A DNA stretch of 64,000 bases from Vicia villosa (GCF_029867415.1 NW_026705398.1:186001-250000), one strand, 5' to 3'; shown: positions 12,990-25,128, counted from the stretch's first letter. A program made the numbers and translations. Notes: generated from the letters alone by a model not told the origin.

Positions 12990-14086
12990 TTTGCTTCAAT
13001 GCACAGTGCAAGTCAAATGACATGGCATCATGCAAATAAAACAAGTCCAGGCACTTGCGGCATCCATCTGATGGCGAGGCATGGAAGCACTTTGATCGAA
13101 TACATCTTGATTTTGCCGCAGAACCTAGAAATGTCCGGCTTGGATTATGCTCAGATGGTTTTACTCCTTATGTTCAAGCGTCGGGAAGTATGTATTCTTG
13201 TTAGCCAGTTATTGTAACCCCTTACAACCTCCCTCCTTAGATGTGCATGACAAATGTTTTTGACGTGTGTCATTCAAGGACCTTCGAGTCCAAAAGTCGG
13301 AATTGATGTGTATTTACAACCTTTAATTGATGATTTGAAGAGATTGTGGATTGGAGAGTGGACTTATGATACATCACGTAAACAAAAATTTATTATGCGA
13401 GCTGTCTTGATGTGGACCAATGAAAGAGAGGCCGAGTAAAAAAAATTGCTATGGCAGAACTTCAAGACGACATTTTCTGACATGCTACGACGTGTTGGAA
13501 AGCATTTGGAACTTCATGGCATCCATCCCAGTTCGATAGGAGGGGAAATCTTTCAGAAACTTCTTAAATATTGGAAGAATGATGAGTTTCTAGCTAAATC
13601 AAAAATGCAAAGAAGATGAAAGCTTCTGAAAAAGGGGGTTGCCTTAATGCTGTTGGACGTATAAGCAGTGTTGAGCATCTTCGACGCCTGGTAATAATTA
13701 TTACCACTTTTTAAAGTGATAATTTTATTTAATAATAGATATTATTAATTATAGCTAATTTTATTATTTAGGATAAGGAATTGAATAGACCACCTCTGAT
13801 GACCGAGCTGATTGCAAGGACTCGGACAAAGAAAACGAGAGGTTTTGTTGACGAGCGTACACAAAAAGCTATGGTAAGTTATTTAATTTACGTTGTTCAT
13901 TTTTTTAAAATTTATTTGCAACTTTTGTGACGTGATTTTCACGTGGCATGTGAGATGTTGTGGCGTGAAAATCATGTGGTAACTAAATTTGCGACGTGAA
14001 AATCACGAGGCTATTTTTAATATATTATTAATGTCAATTTAATTTTATTTAAATTATATTTAACTTAATTTTTTATGTGTAGGATG
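12990..14086 (+). pseudogene. CACTA transposase remnants (TNP2-type and Ptta/En/Spm-type)
   Basis: 12,995-13,440 encodes, across shifted frames, recognisable pieces of the TNP2 transposase family: HHANKTSPGT, then after a frameshift near 13,055 the NVRLGLCSDGFTPYVQASGS piece, then after another shift near 13,245 GPSSPKVGIDVYLQPLIDDL and QKFIMRA. 13,440-13,690 and 13,772-13,872 encode a second protein of the Ptta/En/Spm transposase type (KHLELHGIHP, EKGG, ELIARTRTKKTRGFVDERT), with an apparent intron of about 80 bases between them and another from 13,873 to 14,082. Stops and frameshifts rule out function. The second intron carries 'gacgtga...tcacgt' motifs like those at 3.7-4.2 kb. Confidence 0.8.
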
Positions 14087-14457
14087 ACTATCATAACTCG
14101 TCTCCTTACAAACCAAAGATGAATGAAGCTGTAGAATCAGCTAACAAAAACATTAAGAAAATCATTCAGAAAATGGTCGTCACTTACAAAGATTGGCATG
14201 AAATGTTCCCGTTTGCTCTTCATGGTTACCGTACATCGGTACGTACTTCGACTGGAGCAACTCCTTTCTCCCTTGTGTATGGGATGGAGGCAGTCCTACC
14301 CATAGAGGTTGAGATCCCATCAATAAGAGTCTTGATGGAGGCAAAACTAACAGAAGCCGATTGGTGTCAAAACAGACTCGATGAGTTGAACTTAATTGAA
14401 GAAAAGCGCATGACAGCTTTATGCCACTGACAGCTATATCAACAAAGAATGAAGAAA
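14087..14457 (+). pseudogene. Tat/Ogre-type integrase fragment fused to the CACTA remnant
   Basis: Reads HNSSPYKPKMNEAVESANKN, then DWHEMFPFALHGYRTSVRTS, TGATPFSLVYGMEAVLPIEV and the LNLIEEKRMTALCH segment, followed by a stop at 14,428 and a few more homologous codons. This is the C-terminal half of the core and the region after it in Ty3/gypsy Tat-lineage integrases, which splices retroelement DNA into the chromosome. The 103-residue ORF is a piece of a protein of more than 400. It begins right after the acceptor of the CACTA intron and ends against a CACTA-like terminus, so it looks captured by, or recombined into, the DNA transposon. Confidence 0.8.
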
Positions 14458-14473
14458 GATTTTTTTTGTAGTG
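14458..14473. mobile_element. CACTA-type right terminus
   Basis: 'ttttttttgtagtg' is the inverse of a CACTACAAAAAAA-like end and directly follows the integrase homology. No matching left end was found, as the microsatellite region replaces it. Confidence 0.5.
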
Positions 14474-15254
14474 TATGCGCACAACATTAAGAATTGTATA
14501 ACAATGATAAAAAATTAACACACAAAGTTCTCAATCAAACGTTATAATAGTTTCACTAAGACAACCTATTTCCAATGAAATTAGTTGAAAAACGTAAATT
14601 GACAAATTATTGAACATTTGATTTTTCAGAATTTCTTTTTGAAGAAACGAAAAACACAAGAAAGGGGGTTTGAATTAGGGTTTTTAAAAAATTAAAGCAA
14701 ATGACACGTTTGGTTATCCTGGTGCATTTGAACTCAAACAACTATAGTCCACCCTACCAAGGTAATTTCGCCTCTCTCCTACGAGGTCTTAATCCACTAA
14801 TCAAAACTTGATTACAATGTCACTTAAACAATTGTCTAAGTCTTCTCAAGAACAACCACAATTCGGTTTTCTCAAGGTATTACAATTACAAACTTAAAAC
14901 TTGAGTGTGTTAACAAATTACTTCTAAAAAGCTATATCACAACTGTGATATATACACAATATTTAAGCACAAAAAAAATTAAGAGTAAAGATGATTGAAA
15001 ATTATGAGCGCTCTTTAGTGAATTTGTGCGTGCATGAGAGTTGTGCTTCAATTCTTCAACGATGACCTCTTTATATAGGATGGAGCCTTTGATCCATTTG
15101 AGAGACATTTTTTCTTGTTTTGGAAGGATGATAAAATGTGAATTAAGGCTCTTTCCAAAATTTAAATGAAAGATAGAGAGAGAAAGACAGAAAGATAGAT
15201 AGAGAGAAGATGTTTAGGAAGCTCACCGACGGTCCTCGTTACGGATACGTCTGT
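14474..15254. repeat. unassigned retrotransposon-like sequence
   Basis: No coding region. Phrases such as 'acaagaaagggggtttgaat' and 'accctaccaaggtaatttc' look like the leader or LTR part of a minus-strand copia element, with no second copy in the window to prove it. 15,170-15,210 is a GA-rich run. Confidence 0.3.
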
Positions 15255-16359
15255 TGTAACACCCTAAACTCCGCACATGAATTTTTGCATAAATTAATTG
15301 TAAATACAACCACCTAATGTGTCACACACGTCCAAGACACACATCCTGCCCCGTAACGCGGGTTCTTCAACCAATCTAATTAGTATCACATGTTCATATG
15401 GGAAACAAATAACCATATCATCGCTTGCTCACTTCCATTTCAAAGTGTCATCGCAGCGGAAATCATCGGCAATACTTGTGGAAGATAAAGTAAGAAATTA
15501 AGCATAGTTTCAAACTTCAACTTTAATAACAAAATAAGAGAGTCGTAAAAGATCAACTCAACAGCTCCCGAAGGTTCATCAACAAAAATTAGTCTTACGA
15601 CTTCAACATAACAATATAAGAATTAAAACAGTCGTTCTCGATCCAATGTTACATAATCAGAGCAAGACGCTACTAATTAAAACGATAAACTACGGAATAT
15701 ATTCCATGGATATCTTCCACTTACTTCAACAAGCTACTCTTGAGTATCTACACGATGCCCATATAAGGCACCATTCAAATAGAAGGGGGTGAGAATACAA
15801 TTCAATAATTAGTGGTAAAGATAATTGGAAGTACAATAATTAACAACATCACACACCAATTACAACGACATAACTATATCAAGTATTCTCATCCACACAT
15901 CATAAGGCATAATAAATCAGTGATATGCAATCACAAATTCAAATGTACTTAACAACTAAGTCAACATGCATGTGGTACCAAATTATGAACACTTAGGTTC
16001 ATTTCACTCCATGATCCCCACCATAAGATTGATTCCTTCTTGGAACCGGAGCACACCAAAATCGCTACCATCACCATACGTAGCGCTTCGCTAATCCCCC
16101 ATAATAGGAATTAGATACCCACACCCAAACCTTCATCATAGGATCAAGGCTCATCATAAAGAATCAAAGTTCATAAAATATTAATGCATGGACTCTCAAC
16201 ATGCAACAAAAACACATACACATTGGCTCTTCTTTTGACCGTGTATTCCACCAATAACATAGTCAAAATAAACATAGCAGATGTATAATTAAATATGCAA
16301 CATTTTTAACAATCATCACAATTATTCATACACAACAATTAATTATAGACACATATAAG
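15255..16359 (-). repeat. Tekay-like LTR, partial, minus strand
   Basis: Begins tgtaacaccctaaact, the inverse of an LTR end '..gggtgttaca'. It contains inverted forms of the landmarks of the other Tekay-like LTRs: 'tctcaccccctt..tttgaatg' (inverse at about 15,785) and 'ggtaccacatgca' (inverse at about 15,966). The part that should hold the LTR start is missing; it abuts a plus-strand LTR at 16,360. Confidence 0.65.
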
Positions 16360-17370
16360 TGTGACGACCCGATTTTATTTTCCATATTTATTTATTAGGT
16401 ATTTTATTTTATTAATTATTATTGCGTGATAATTAATTAATTGGTGTTTTTGTGATTATTTGAATACGTGTAATATTTGAATAATTGAACCGATATGTTA
16501 AGACTAGTAAATAGTTAATGGGCCTAATTAAATAGAATATAGAATGGATTGGGTTAAGCCCAATATAACAAAATAGAGTTATTAAGAGTATTATGAGGAA
16601 ACCTAAAATTAGAGGAGATAGAAAGAAAAAGAGGCAAGAAAGAAGAGAATAAAAGAGGGGAGGAAATTCTTAAAGAATAAGGACTAGAGTCTCTCAATTT
16701 CATAGATTTTCACATGTTAGGGTTTATGTTGAATTCATGGGATTTGTGATATTAATCATGATTGATGAGGTTTGTATGTGAACCCATGGTTAGGAACATG
16801 TTTAGGAACCTTTTATGTATGCTAAATTGTTGTTTGGATGAGTTTTGGTTGGCAAAAATTGAATTTGGGTTGGTGTTGAAGGTGCTGAAAACACACATAA
16901 TTTTTGTTGTTCTAGTGTCTTTCGCCCGACGAAGGATTTCTTCCGTCGGGCGAACGTTCTATTTATTTGAATATGAGGGTTTATTTGAACTCATGTTTTA
17001 TTTATTTGGATATTGTTATCTTTTCATATTTTAACATGATATTTTGAATATGGTTATTGAAGGCTATGTTGCCTAGTTATTGGATTTCATGTAGCATAAT
17101 TGATTATGTTATTTTGAATTGGTAGATGAATATAGTATGAGATATATTCATTGAAATGGTTTGATTGAAATTATTCATCCGCGTGCGATATGCATAATTA
17201 AAGAAACATGAAGTTTTCAAATTGTGTTATGAAATGATCAAGTGCATGTTTGTACTTTGTTTGGGGTTTTCATTGCGGTGAAAACAACATGTGACGCCCT
17301 TTCTATTTTATGCATGTTAATACTCTACAAATGTTTAATTGTAATTTGGGTTTATAAAAGGGGTGTTACA
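16360..17370 (+). repeat. 5' LTR of a Tekay-like Ty3/gypsy element
   Basis: Starts tgtgacgacccg and ends ggggtgttaca. Directly after it comes ttagtggtatgagagcc, an initiator-Met-type primer binding site like that of Tekay elements, and then gag. At 1,011 bp it is shorter than the other Tekay-like LTRs here. It carries a hairpin at 16,921-16,954 built on 'cgcccgacgaag' and its complement. Confidence 0.75.
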
Positions 17371-17390
17371 TTAGTGGTATGAGAGCCTGG
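17371..17390 (+). other. primer binding site
   Basis: 'ttagtggtatgagagcctgg' directly follows the LTR end and resembles the tRNA-iMet-complementary site used by Tekay elements. Confidence 0.6.
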
Positions 17391-17430
17391 TTGACCAGTT
17401 GGTCAAGGTCATTAATGTCTTTTATTTGCG

Positions 17431-18082
17431 TTGTATATGATTTGTGTGTCTGACACGATCAATACTATTTTTCTGGTTGTTTGGATGTCTAGGACGATAG
17501 TTTCTAGAAGGAATGATGATGCCATTGCTAATGCATTGAAGATGTTGGTTGGATCTCTTGGTCAGATTCCTCAAATGAATGTTGGTAATCGGAATGGTGA
17601 TGATGATGAGTTTCGTGCTTTGGGGAAGTTCCAAAGGAACAATCCGCTTATCTTTGAGGGAGATCATGAACCTGATAAGGCGTAAGCTTGGTTGAAGGCA
17701 ATTGAGAATATCTCTCGGGTTATGAATTGTACTGATGCGTAGAAGATGCAGTTTGGTACTCACATGCTCAAGAAGGAAGTTGAGGATTGGTGGGGTAACA
17801 CTGCTCAGAGATTTGATGAAGAGGGTATTGTGATTACTTGGGATCTTATTCGTGATGCATTTTGGGAGAACTATTTTCCATAGGATGTCCGTGGAAAGAA
17901 AGAGGTGGAATTTCTTGAGTTGAAGCAATGTAATGGTACCGTAGCGGAGTATGTTGCGAGATTCCAAGAGTTGATCAAGTATTGTCCCTATTACAATACT
18001 ATGAATGTTGAAATGTTTAAGTGTTTGATGTTTATGAACGGTTTGCGACCTGATATCAAGAGGGCTATTGGTTACCAACAGA
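17431..18082 (+). pseudogene. Tekay-like gag, broken
   Basis: The frame reads as a capsid-type gag (Retrotrans_gag): FRALGKFQRNNPLIFEGDHE, then AWLKAIENISRVMNCTDA, the EDWW motif, DVRGKKEVEFLELKQCNGTV and FMNGLRPDIKRAIGYQQ. In-frame stops at 17,683, 17,740 and 17,881 interrupt it. Homology stops abruptly at 18,082, where minus-strand pol sequence begins, so the zinc knuckle and all of pol of this element are missing. Confidence 0.85.
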
Positions 18083-18236
18083 CAATAACTCTTTTGGAGA
18101 CTCCGATAAGCTCTCATCTTCTCCTGAATCACTTTGATCTTCTCTGTGGTCTGTTGGATAAACTCAGGCCTGATTATAACGTCCTCTCCTAATTCATACC
18201 AACATAAATGTGTCCTACACCTTCTATCATATAATG
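18083..18236 (-). pseudogene. Tekay integrase fragment
   Basis: On the minus strand it is a near copy of 20,703-20,865, which encodes the end of the integrase region (EKIKVIHENMRA.. type). It is a second, separate fragment in the same orientation as the larger pol piece at 20.3-21.5 kb. Confidence 0.7.
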
Positions 18237-20285
18237 TGTAATGCCCGTTTTTATTTTAATTATTTATTTTATTGTGTGTTTTGTGAATTATTTGTTAATT
18301 ATGTGATTAGTTGGTTTCGTGTTGTTTTATTAGGAATTAGTAGTAATGATCTAGTGAGATTAGTGTTGTTGGGCCTAACTTAGAATTAGAGTTAGCATTA
18401 GCAAGTGAGAGGTGTTAATTAAAGCCCATTGGTAATAATAAGAAAGTCAGTAAGATTAACAAAACAAGAGAGAATTGGGAAATAGAGTTAAAGGTGACTT
18501 TTGCTAAATAAGAGAAGTGGAGAGGAAGCTAGGGCAAACCCCATAGGAGGTTAGAGTTGTCTTCAATCCAAATCAAGGTAAGGGTGAGATTCTTTCATGA
18601 TAAGGGTTTGTATGATGGTAGATTATGGTGGGAATTTGATTATATGCTTTGAAATCCATGTTTGTGTGAGAAATGCAATTTTGAAGAATGTTTGAAATTG
18701 ATTAATGATTTGCTGAGTATGTGATGAAGTTGTTGGAGGTTTACATGAGTGATTGATGTTGTGATTTGTGTGTAAACTCTTTTCTTTCAATTTCATGATT
18801 TAGGGATGTTAGGGTTCATGCTAGATTCCATGAATTTTTGCTCTAAACATGTTTTGAATATAGATTATTGATAATAAACATTAAATACTGGTTATATGTG
18901 TTGCTAATTGATGTACGAAAATGATTTTGAATGAAGAAATAGCATTTTCATAAAACTGAGTTTGCTGTTATTTTTATGCAAAATTGCTAGTTTGTTAAGC
19001 GAGATCCTGTCCGCTAAGAAAAGTCTAGGAACAAATTTTAAAAATCGCGAGTCCGCTAAGCGGGATTGGTTTGCTAAGCGAGCAAGTGAAAATGGTTCGC
19101 TTCTGTTTTTAGTTTCAGTTAGCGCGCTTGTGGCCCGCTAAGCGAACTTTCTTTCAAAAACTTTATGAAACTTCTATATGTTGTATCTTTTGATCCGTAA
19201 CTCCTTTTTATACACCGTTTGAACCTCCTTAAAGCTGAAATTGATTCTTATCTAATGAAATTGACTTGAATTATTTTTTAGAACTTTTTCTTGAGTCGTA
19301 ATTTCCGATATCGTGATGTATTGTGAAGTGAATATTGTTGTATATTGATATGACATAAAGACGTGATTGAGAAGTGATGAATTACTATAATAGTAATGAT
19401 GTTGTTGTTGCCATTGAATCTTGGCATTTAGTCGATGTTATTTAGCCGATGTTGTGACGTGTTGTGAATGTTGTGAATGTTGTGTGGATGTTGCATCATT
19501 GAGTTGCATCCATTGCATAGTTTGTATTAGCCTGAAAATGGCAACGATGATGGCTTGAAAATGGCAACCACGACGATAGCCTACAAATGGTAGTGACAAT
19601 GGCCCAAGTGGCAAATTTCTAAGACGATGGGAGTTTTACTCCAAATGGTACCACATGCATATGCATCTGATCAAGTCGCATATTATGTTACATTTTAAGT
19701 CTTTGTGATCATGAAGTTAATGTTATTATGTGTTGATGACGTAGTCGTGAATTTGAATTTGTTGTTATGATTGATTGATAACATTGTTGTTGTGGTAAAG
19801 TTGCATTATGATGAAAATTGGTGAATTGTGTATGATCTTATTTTCGCTATAAGTATTATCATACGTTCCTTTATATTTTTTGATATCTCACCCCTTCTGT
19901 TTGAATGTTACCCTTTGTTGGTAATGTGTAGGTAACCAAGATGAGTAGCCGTTACCGTTAGTAGTCGAGTTGGTGTCTTATGCTCTGATACGTAGAACTC
20001 GGGGGATTGACACTTGTTTCTTTTTGTTATGTTTTAAGTATGAATTATGACTTGTTGTTTTTCAAGTTAGACCAATATGCTAACTTTTGAAGTTTGTGAT
20101 TTTGTGAATTCCACTGCATTGTTTATCAAAGTTGAGTTGGTTTTGAGACTATTAATTGCTATGAATTCTCCCTATTGATATGTGTTATGTATCAGTGTAA
20201 TGAGCTTTGATGTGATTTTTTTCAAGTCGTAATGTGACACCTCATGTTGTGTTTGGAATTTTGCACTCTAATTCTATTATTAATC
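18237..20285 (+). repeat. Tekay-like LTR, 3' end truncated
   Basis: Starts tgtaatgcccg and follows the order of the other copies: 'gggcctaa..', 'aagcccattgg', a purine-rich leader, a GC-rich cassette (18,990-19,147) built on 'cgctaagcg', the 'ggtaccacatgcatatgcat' motif at 19,647, 'atctcaccccttctgtttga' near 19,886 and 'ctctgatacgtagaactcgg' near 19,983. The usual '..ggtgttaca' end is absent: sequence from about 20,286 on is minus-strand pol. No target duplication was found. Confidence 0.75.
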
Positions 20286-21470
20286 CCTCATCTGCCTTTT
20301 AAGCTCCGGCGTTACATTTCCACCAACTGGTCCTCCCCAAGCTACCTTCACCAACATAATATGTTTACCACACAACTATTTCACTTCTCGATCCTCTATC
20401 TTCATGGGTGATGCCTCAACAGTCAGGTTATCTCTCACCTGCATATAATCCACTTGGATCACATGAGACGGGTCTAAAATGTACCTCATCAATTGAGACA
20501 CATGAAACAAATCATGAAAATTAACAAGCGACGATGGCAGAGTAACCTGATAGGTCATTTCTCATATCCTCTTCAAAATCTAGTAGGGACCGATGAACCA
20601 CAGAGTGAGCTTTCAAGACTTTAAAGCTCGACCAACACCAATTACCAGAGTAACCTTAAGAAACGCACGATCCCCCTCTTAGAACTCAAGTGCTTTCCTT
20701 CGTTTATCATGATAACTCGTTTGGAGACTCCGAGAAGCTCTCATATTCTCATGAATCACTTTGATCTTCTCTATGGTCTGTTGGATAAACTCAGGCCCGA
20801 TTATAGCACCCTCTCTTGATTTATACCAACAGAGAGGTGTCCTACACCTTCTACCATATAAGGCCTTGAATGGTACCATTTTAATACTCGAATGGGAACT
20901 GTTGTTGTAGTTTAACTCAATCAACAACCAAAAACTATCCCAAGTACCTCCTTGTTCTAGCACACAAGCTCTCAACAAGTATTCTAAGGATTGGATAGTC
21001 TTCTCGGTCTGATCATCTGTCTGCGAATGATAAGCAAAACTCAAATGTAACTTCGTACCTAAGGCCTACTGTAAACTCTCCCATAATCCTAATGTGAACC
21101 TAAGATACTGGATGAAATCCCATGAAAACTGACAATCCTCTCAATATAATAGCTGATGGTTAAGTCGAATCAAAATAAAATAGAGGATTTAGTCAAACTA
21201 TCCACAATAAACCATATAGTATCATAACTCTTCACCAACCTTGGTAACCTCGACAAAAATCCATCGGAATGGTATCCCATTTCCACTCAGGAATAGGAAA
21301 TGAATGCAATAAGCACAACGACTCAAATGCTCAATCTTTGACTTCTGGAAAGTCGAACAAGCATACACAAATTCAACAACTTCCTTTTTCATCATAGGCC
21401 ACCAAAAGATCTTCTTCAAGTCTTTATACATTTTAGTAGCCTCGGGGTGAATACTATCATCAATCTAGAA
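20286..21470 (-). pseudogene. Tekay-like pol: integrase to the region before the chromodomain, decayed
   Basis: Reading the minus strand: MYKDLKKIFWWPMMKKEV and CSTFQKSKIEH (integrase zinc-binding part, about 21,431-21,330), then SFAYHSQTDDQTEKTIQSLE, SHSSIKMVPFKALYGRRCRT (core, 21,044-20,850), ENMRASRSLQTSYHDKRR, then LPSSLVNFHDLFHVSQLMRY and DPSHVIQVDYMQVRDNLTVE, ending GGPVGGNV. This is the order of Tekay/Del integrases. Several stops and frame changes break it. Confidence 0.85.
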
Positions 21471-21479
21471 ATCATCATC

Positions 21480-24026
21480 TTGACTTTGATTAATTAAGTC
21501 CAAACGACCGGCCAATTTCAAATAAGTCTTGCAAGTTGTGATCATCGACAGAAGCATGCTGAATTGCATTCTTTTCAACACGAGCTTCTTTAACAACAAT
21601 AGTTTGAGATTCCATCTCGCTGTTATGAGCTTGGTCAGAAGTAGTTTTATGGGGTTGTTTGTCGGTGTCTTCATTGGTACCAGTTCTAGGATGACTTTCA
21701 ATGAAAGCACCTACGAATGCATCTTGCCTATGAGGGGTCGGATCAGGCTCAACTATGGTCTCTATGTAGATTGCAGTTTTGTTGGTGTTCTCAACGGGGT
21801 TTGGTATGATAATCTTCTCTTACGACTGTTCCTGGAAGTAAGGCAATGTTAGAACAAACAACTTGACAAAAAATTATAAAACAATCCATACCTTAAGAGT
21901 TGGGTCTAGAGAATCAATTTCTGGCGGACACAGAGATGGTGGAAATGATTGTTGAAAAGGAAAATTCAGAGGAGGACTCTCTTGATCATTAGTTTGATTA
22001 GTTTACGTGAGATTATGTGCGTTACAAACTTCAGGAGTCGAAGGAATAACTTTGGAGGCATGATTTTTAGAAGCAACATTTATTTTCTTCTTAGCTCCTA
22101 TAGGTTTAGTAGGGCTTGGAACTGTGGAGGAAGAAAATATTTGAATGTTGGTACTATGGTCAGAGTTTTATTTTTTTCCTTTTGGTGGTGGTACTTCATC
22201 AGGGATCTAAAAATTATAAGGCATAAGAAGCAATGTTACTTTAAAGTTGAAATATAGGAATGTATCGTAAGTGTGCTTTGGGAGGTTTGGAAACTCTTTT
22301 TCTTTGGGGGCTTGTTGGAAGGAGCTTCGGCTGTCAAAGGGAGTTTTTGTCTCTGAGAAGCAAAAATTAGGGTGAAGTATGGCTTACCTTGTATAGACAA
22401 GTGAATTTGAGAAAACAAAACTTGCCATCGTGAGCTGAGCTCTTTCGTCATCATAATTTGAGGGAATTGGGACACTTTCGTCTGAATTGTCTGCTACTGG
22501 TTCAGTAGATTCCAATTTAGCGTCCAAAATATTGAAAGCATCGTTTAATCGTTTAATGAGGACTGGGGCAGAAAGATATTGCCTTTGATATTCTGACCAC
22601 CAATGGTTGAATTCTTTTGTCACGAAGAAAGAACGTTGGAATAGAAATATAGAGAGTTCAAGGAGTTAGGTAGATTTGTGGAATTCAAGGCACGCCATAT
22701 GATTTTCAGTATTCAATTGCGGACCAGCCCTAACAATATCAAAATGGTGAGAAAATAAGGATTTCGGTAACGTTTGGCTAAGACCAAATTGACAAGCTAC
22801 TAAATTTGGTTGATAACTCATAAAACCATAACATTTTATGCCTGGTTCAATTCTAAAATACAAAAGGGTGGGGGTTAAAAGGGCTCTCCATACATCATTT
22901 GATTGTGCGTCAGCTTTTGGGGAATCCCAGGAAAAGGATTCCTAAACCAGGTCGGGCCAATGCTTCAATCCACAAAGGGAGACATAATTGAAATGAAAGT
23001 TTTAGTTTCAAGAAATAAATTGATGTACTTCATGAGAATATACATGTTGGGAGGCTCTGGGAGAGCAGTTAAGGAAAGCATCATTCCTTCGATAGGCCTA
23101 CTCTCAGACACACGTATAATGGCTTTTGACACAGGATAACCTAATTTGTGCTCAAAGGTGGCATTCAACCAATATTCAAGAACCAGGAGGGTCCTAACAT
23201 AGTTAATAATCTGTTGGTGTTAGGAAGAAGCTTCATTTTTAAAGAAGCATAACCCAAGTGTTGGTACAAATATGCCTACAAGAGTTTTCCCAAAGAAATT
23301 TGTCGACCCTCATGAATTTGGATCGCCAAGGGGATGAAGCTTTTGGCTATCTGAAACGAGCCAAGGAAAAATAGAAAATATGAAAGCCACAAAGTTAAGA
23401 AGGCAATGTGTTCCATGTCAGAAACCTATTTGGTGTTCTTTACATCGTTGTCAGCTATGTAAAGTTTGAGGCTCGCATGTTCGAAGTCGAACGAGTTTTA
23501 ACTAGACAAGGTTGGGTCGAAAGTTTTGTCTAAAGGCGAAAGGCCAGTGATGGCTGCCACGTTGAACAAGGTAGGCGTCAACATGCCACAAGGAACTTTG
23601 AAGGTGTTGGTCGATCCTTCTCAGAAGAAAATCAAGGCATGAATCATACGTAGATTAACTCTGTTAGCATGCCTTGACAATTGAATGGCGTCGAAAATGC
23701 TTCTACCTATTGTACTTTACATTTCGATTGAACGTTGTTGAGCCAAGCCAAATAGTCTTTGTTACTTGGAGCAGGCCTGGAGTGAAAAACCCTAGCATTG
23801 GGGTCCATAAACTTCAAGTCGAGAACCATTTTGTGAAAGTTGGGGGAATCGTGAGATTGTTTCATGGAAAGTATTTTTGAACTTTCGTCTAATGCGTCCT
23901 TGCATCTGGGTATGGTCCATGAAAAGCATAGAGTTTCTTATCAACGATGAAGGGGGTAAGCATTTTGGTTTTTCCATTTATCACCTTCGATTTTTCACCA
24001 TTGATCTGAGTTAGAAACATTGCCAT
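21480..24026 (-). pseudogene. plant mobile domain (PMD) gene, decayed second copy
   Basis: The minus-strand frame starting at 24,026 (MAMFLTQINGEK) matches the gene at 46,467-42,565 in order: 'YAFHGPYPDA' against 'HAFMGPLPGE', '[20 protein letters not shown]' against 'LPCGMVTPTLFDIAAITGLR' (about 23,600-23,520), 'CYGFMSYQPNLVACQFGLSQ' against 'CVLLCYQPNLVSKQFGLVQV' (about 22,830), and 'EFNHWWSEYQRQYLSAPVLI' against 'DFQQWWTDYYSMQIFDAESL' (about 22,615). Many stops and frameshifts are present. Its gene start faces the LTR at 24,433, as in the intact element, so it is the antisense gene of an older related retrotransposon. The part from 22,230 to 21,480 is too decayed to align. Confidence 0.75.
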
Positions 24027-24432
24027 GATAATATAGAAAGAAAGCAACAGAGAGAAAAGAGTTTTCTAGTTTGATGAAGCTCAGAAAATGAAAACGAAGA
24101 AGTTCTGTAGAAAAAATGGAATAAGGTATTTATAGATGAAATGAGTGACATAGAAATCGAACTAGTGGTGGCTACGTGTAGGTGAAAGGTGTTTCTGTTT
24201 CCAGGGAAGTAGGATAGTTAGTGCTAGTAGCTTGAAAACCCACAATCTTGAGAGTAAGGGTAATCATGAAAAGTAATGTGAGAGCCTTAAAAATTGCAGC
24301 ACAGAAAGTAATCATCATGACAGATGACATCAGCAAATAAATTGGTAGTAAAAAAATTCACCATAAAAGAAAAGGCTCAAGTTTCTTAGTCGAATGTATT
24401 TTCAATCGAAATTGACCTTTTGGAGAGCAATT
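24027..24432 (-). promoter_or_regulatory. putative antisense promoter of the decayed PMD gene
   Basis: Lies between the PMD start codon and the 3' LTR. A minus-strand TATA box ('tataaatacc') is at about 24,125-24,136, about 100 bases before the ATG. The intact element has a TATA-like site at the same offset. Function is inferred. Confidence 0.4.
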
Positions 24433-25128
24433 TGTAAGCCAGGAATTTTCGACCAAAGCATGAAAGCCTGAACAATTTGAGTAAAAGCGCAAGAGTGTGA
24501 AAGAAAATGAGCTAAGAGATAAAAGTGATAGGTCGATAGGAAGGATGTCGACGAACAATCGGTTATAGAAAATTAGTCAGGCTAGTCAAAGGATAGCAGA
24601 GGGGACTTAGCGAAAATTTTCATCAGGTGGTTTGAGTGGGATAGTGGAAAAATGTGTGGTAAGCAGTTGTCATAAACTTGGAAAAGTGGCCAAGAGCAGT
24701 TTCGCATGGGGTAGTTACATGGAAAGCTGTGATTGGTCGACCAAGAATAGTATTTATTTCTTGGTTGTCTATAAGTAGATGTCATTTCCAATTTTAGAGG
24801 GTTGCATTTGTAAAATTGTTAGAAAAGCTCAAAGTATTCGCAATCAAAGAGAAACAAGCAACTTCTGAAATGTATCCATGCGTCCAACTTTCAATTTAAA
24901 GAAATTTACATTTCATTCTTTATTTTTAATTGTTCATTTTACTTTCCCACAATTTGTTTTACTTTATTTTGTTTATCTTCATTTTTTTCTTTTACCCAGT
25001 TTTCAATACTCAATTCAAACACGAAAATCATTCCAAACTTAACACTAAGTTATAGGATTTTGTAGCCGATCCTGCAAGTAAACTTTAATAAGAGGCTAGA
25101 GATTGTTTGCTAAAAATTTGTGCAAACA
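24433..25128 (+). repeat. 3' LTR of the decayed PMD-bearing element
   Basis: Preceded by 'ggagagcaattt' and starting tgtaagccaggaattttcg, it aligns with the start of the intact element's LTR ('gggggcaatt' then 'tgttagctgaagatttcg'). The end region 'tagccgatcctgcaagtaa', 'aggctagagattgtttgc' and final 'gcaaaca' match the end of the intact LTR. Length 696 bp against 957. Confidence 0.65.

Noticed and set aside
17422..18132. 236-codon minus-strand ORF
   Set aside because: It is antisense to the recognised gag frame on the plus strand; only its first codons belong to a real integrase fragment.
20300..20316. 'gcgttaca' as the right end of the LTR starting at 18,237
   Set aside because: The same bases encode part of the minus-strand pol frame (GGPVGGNV..), so the LTR must end before about 20,286.
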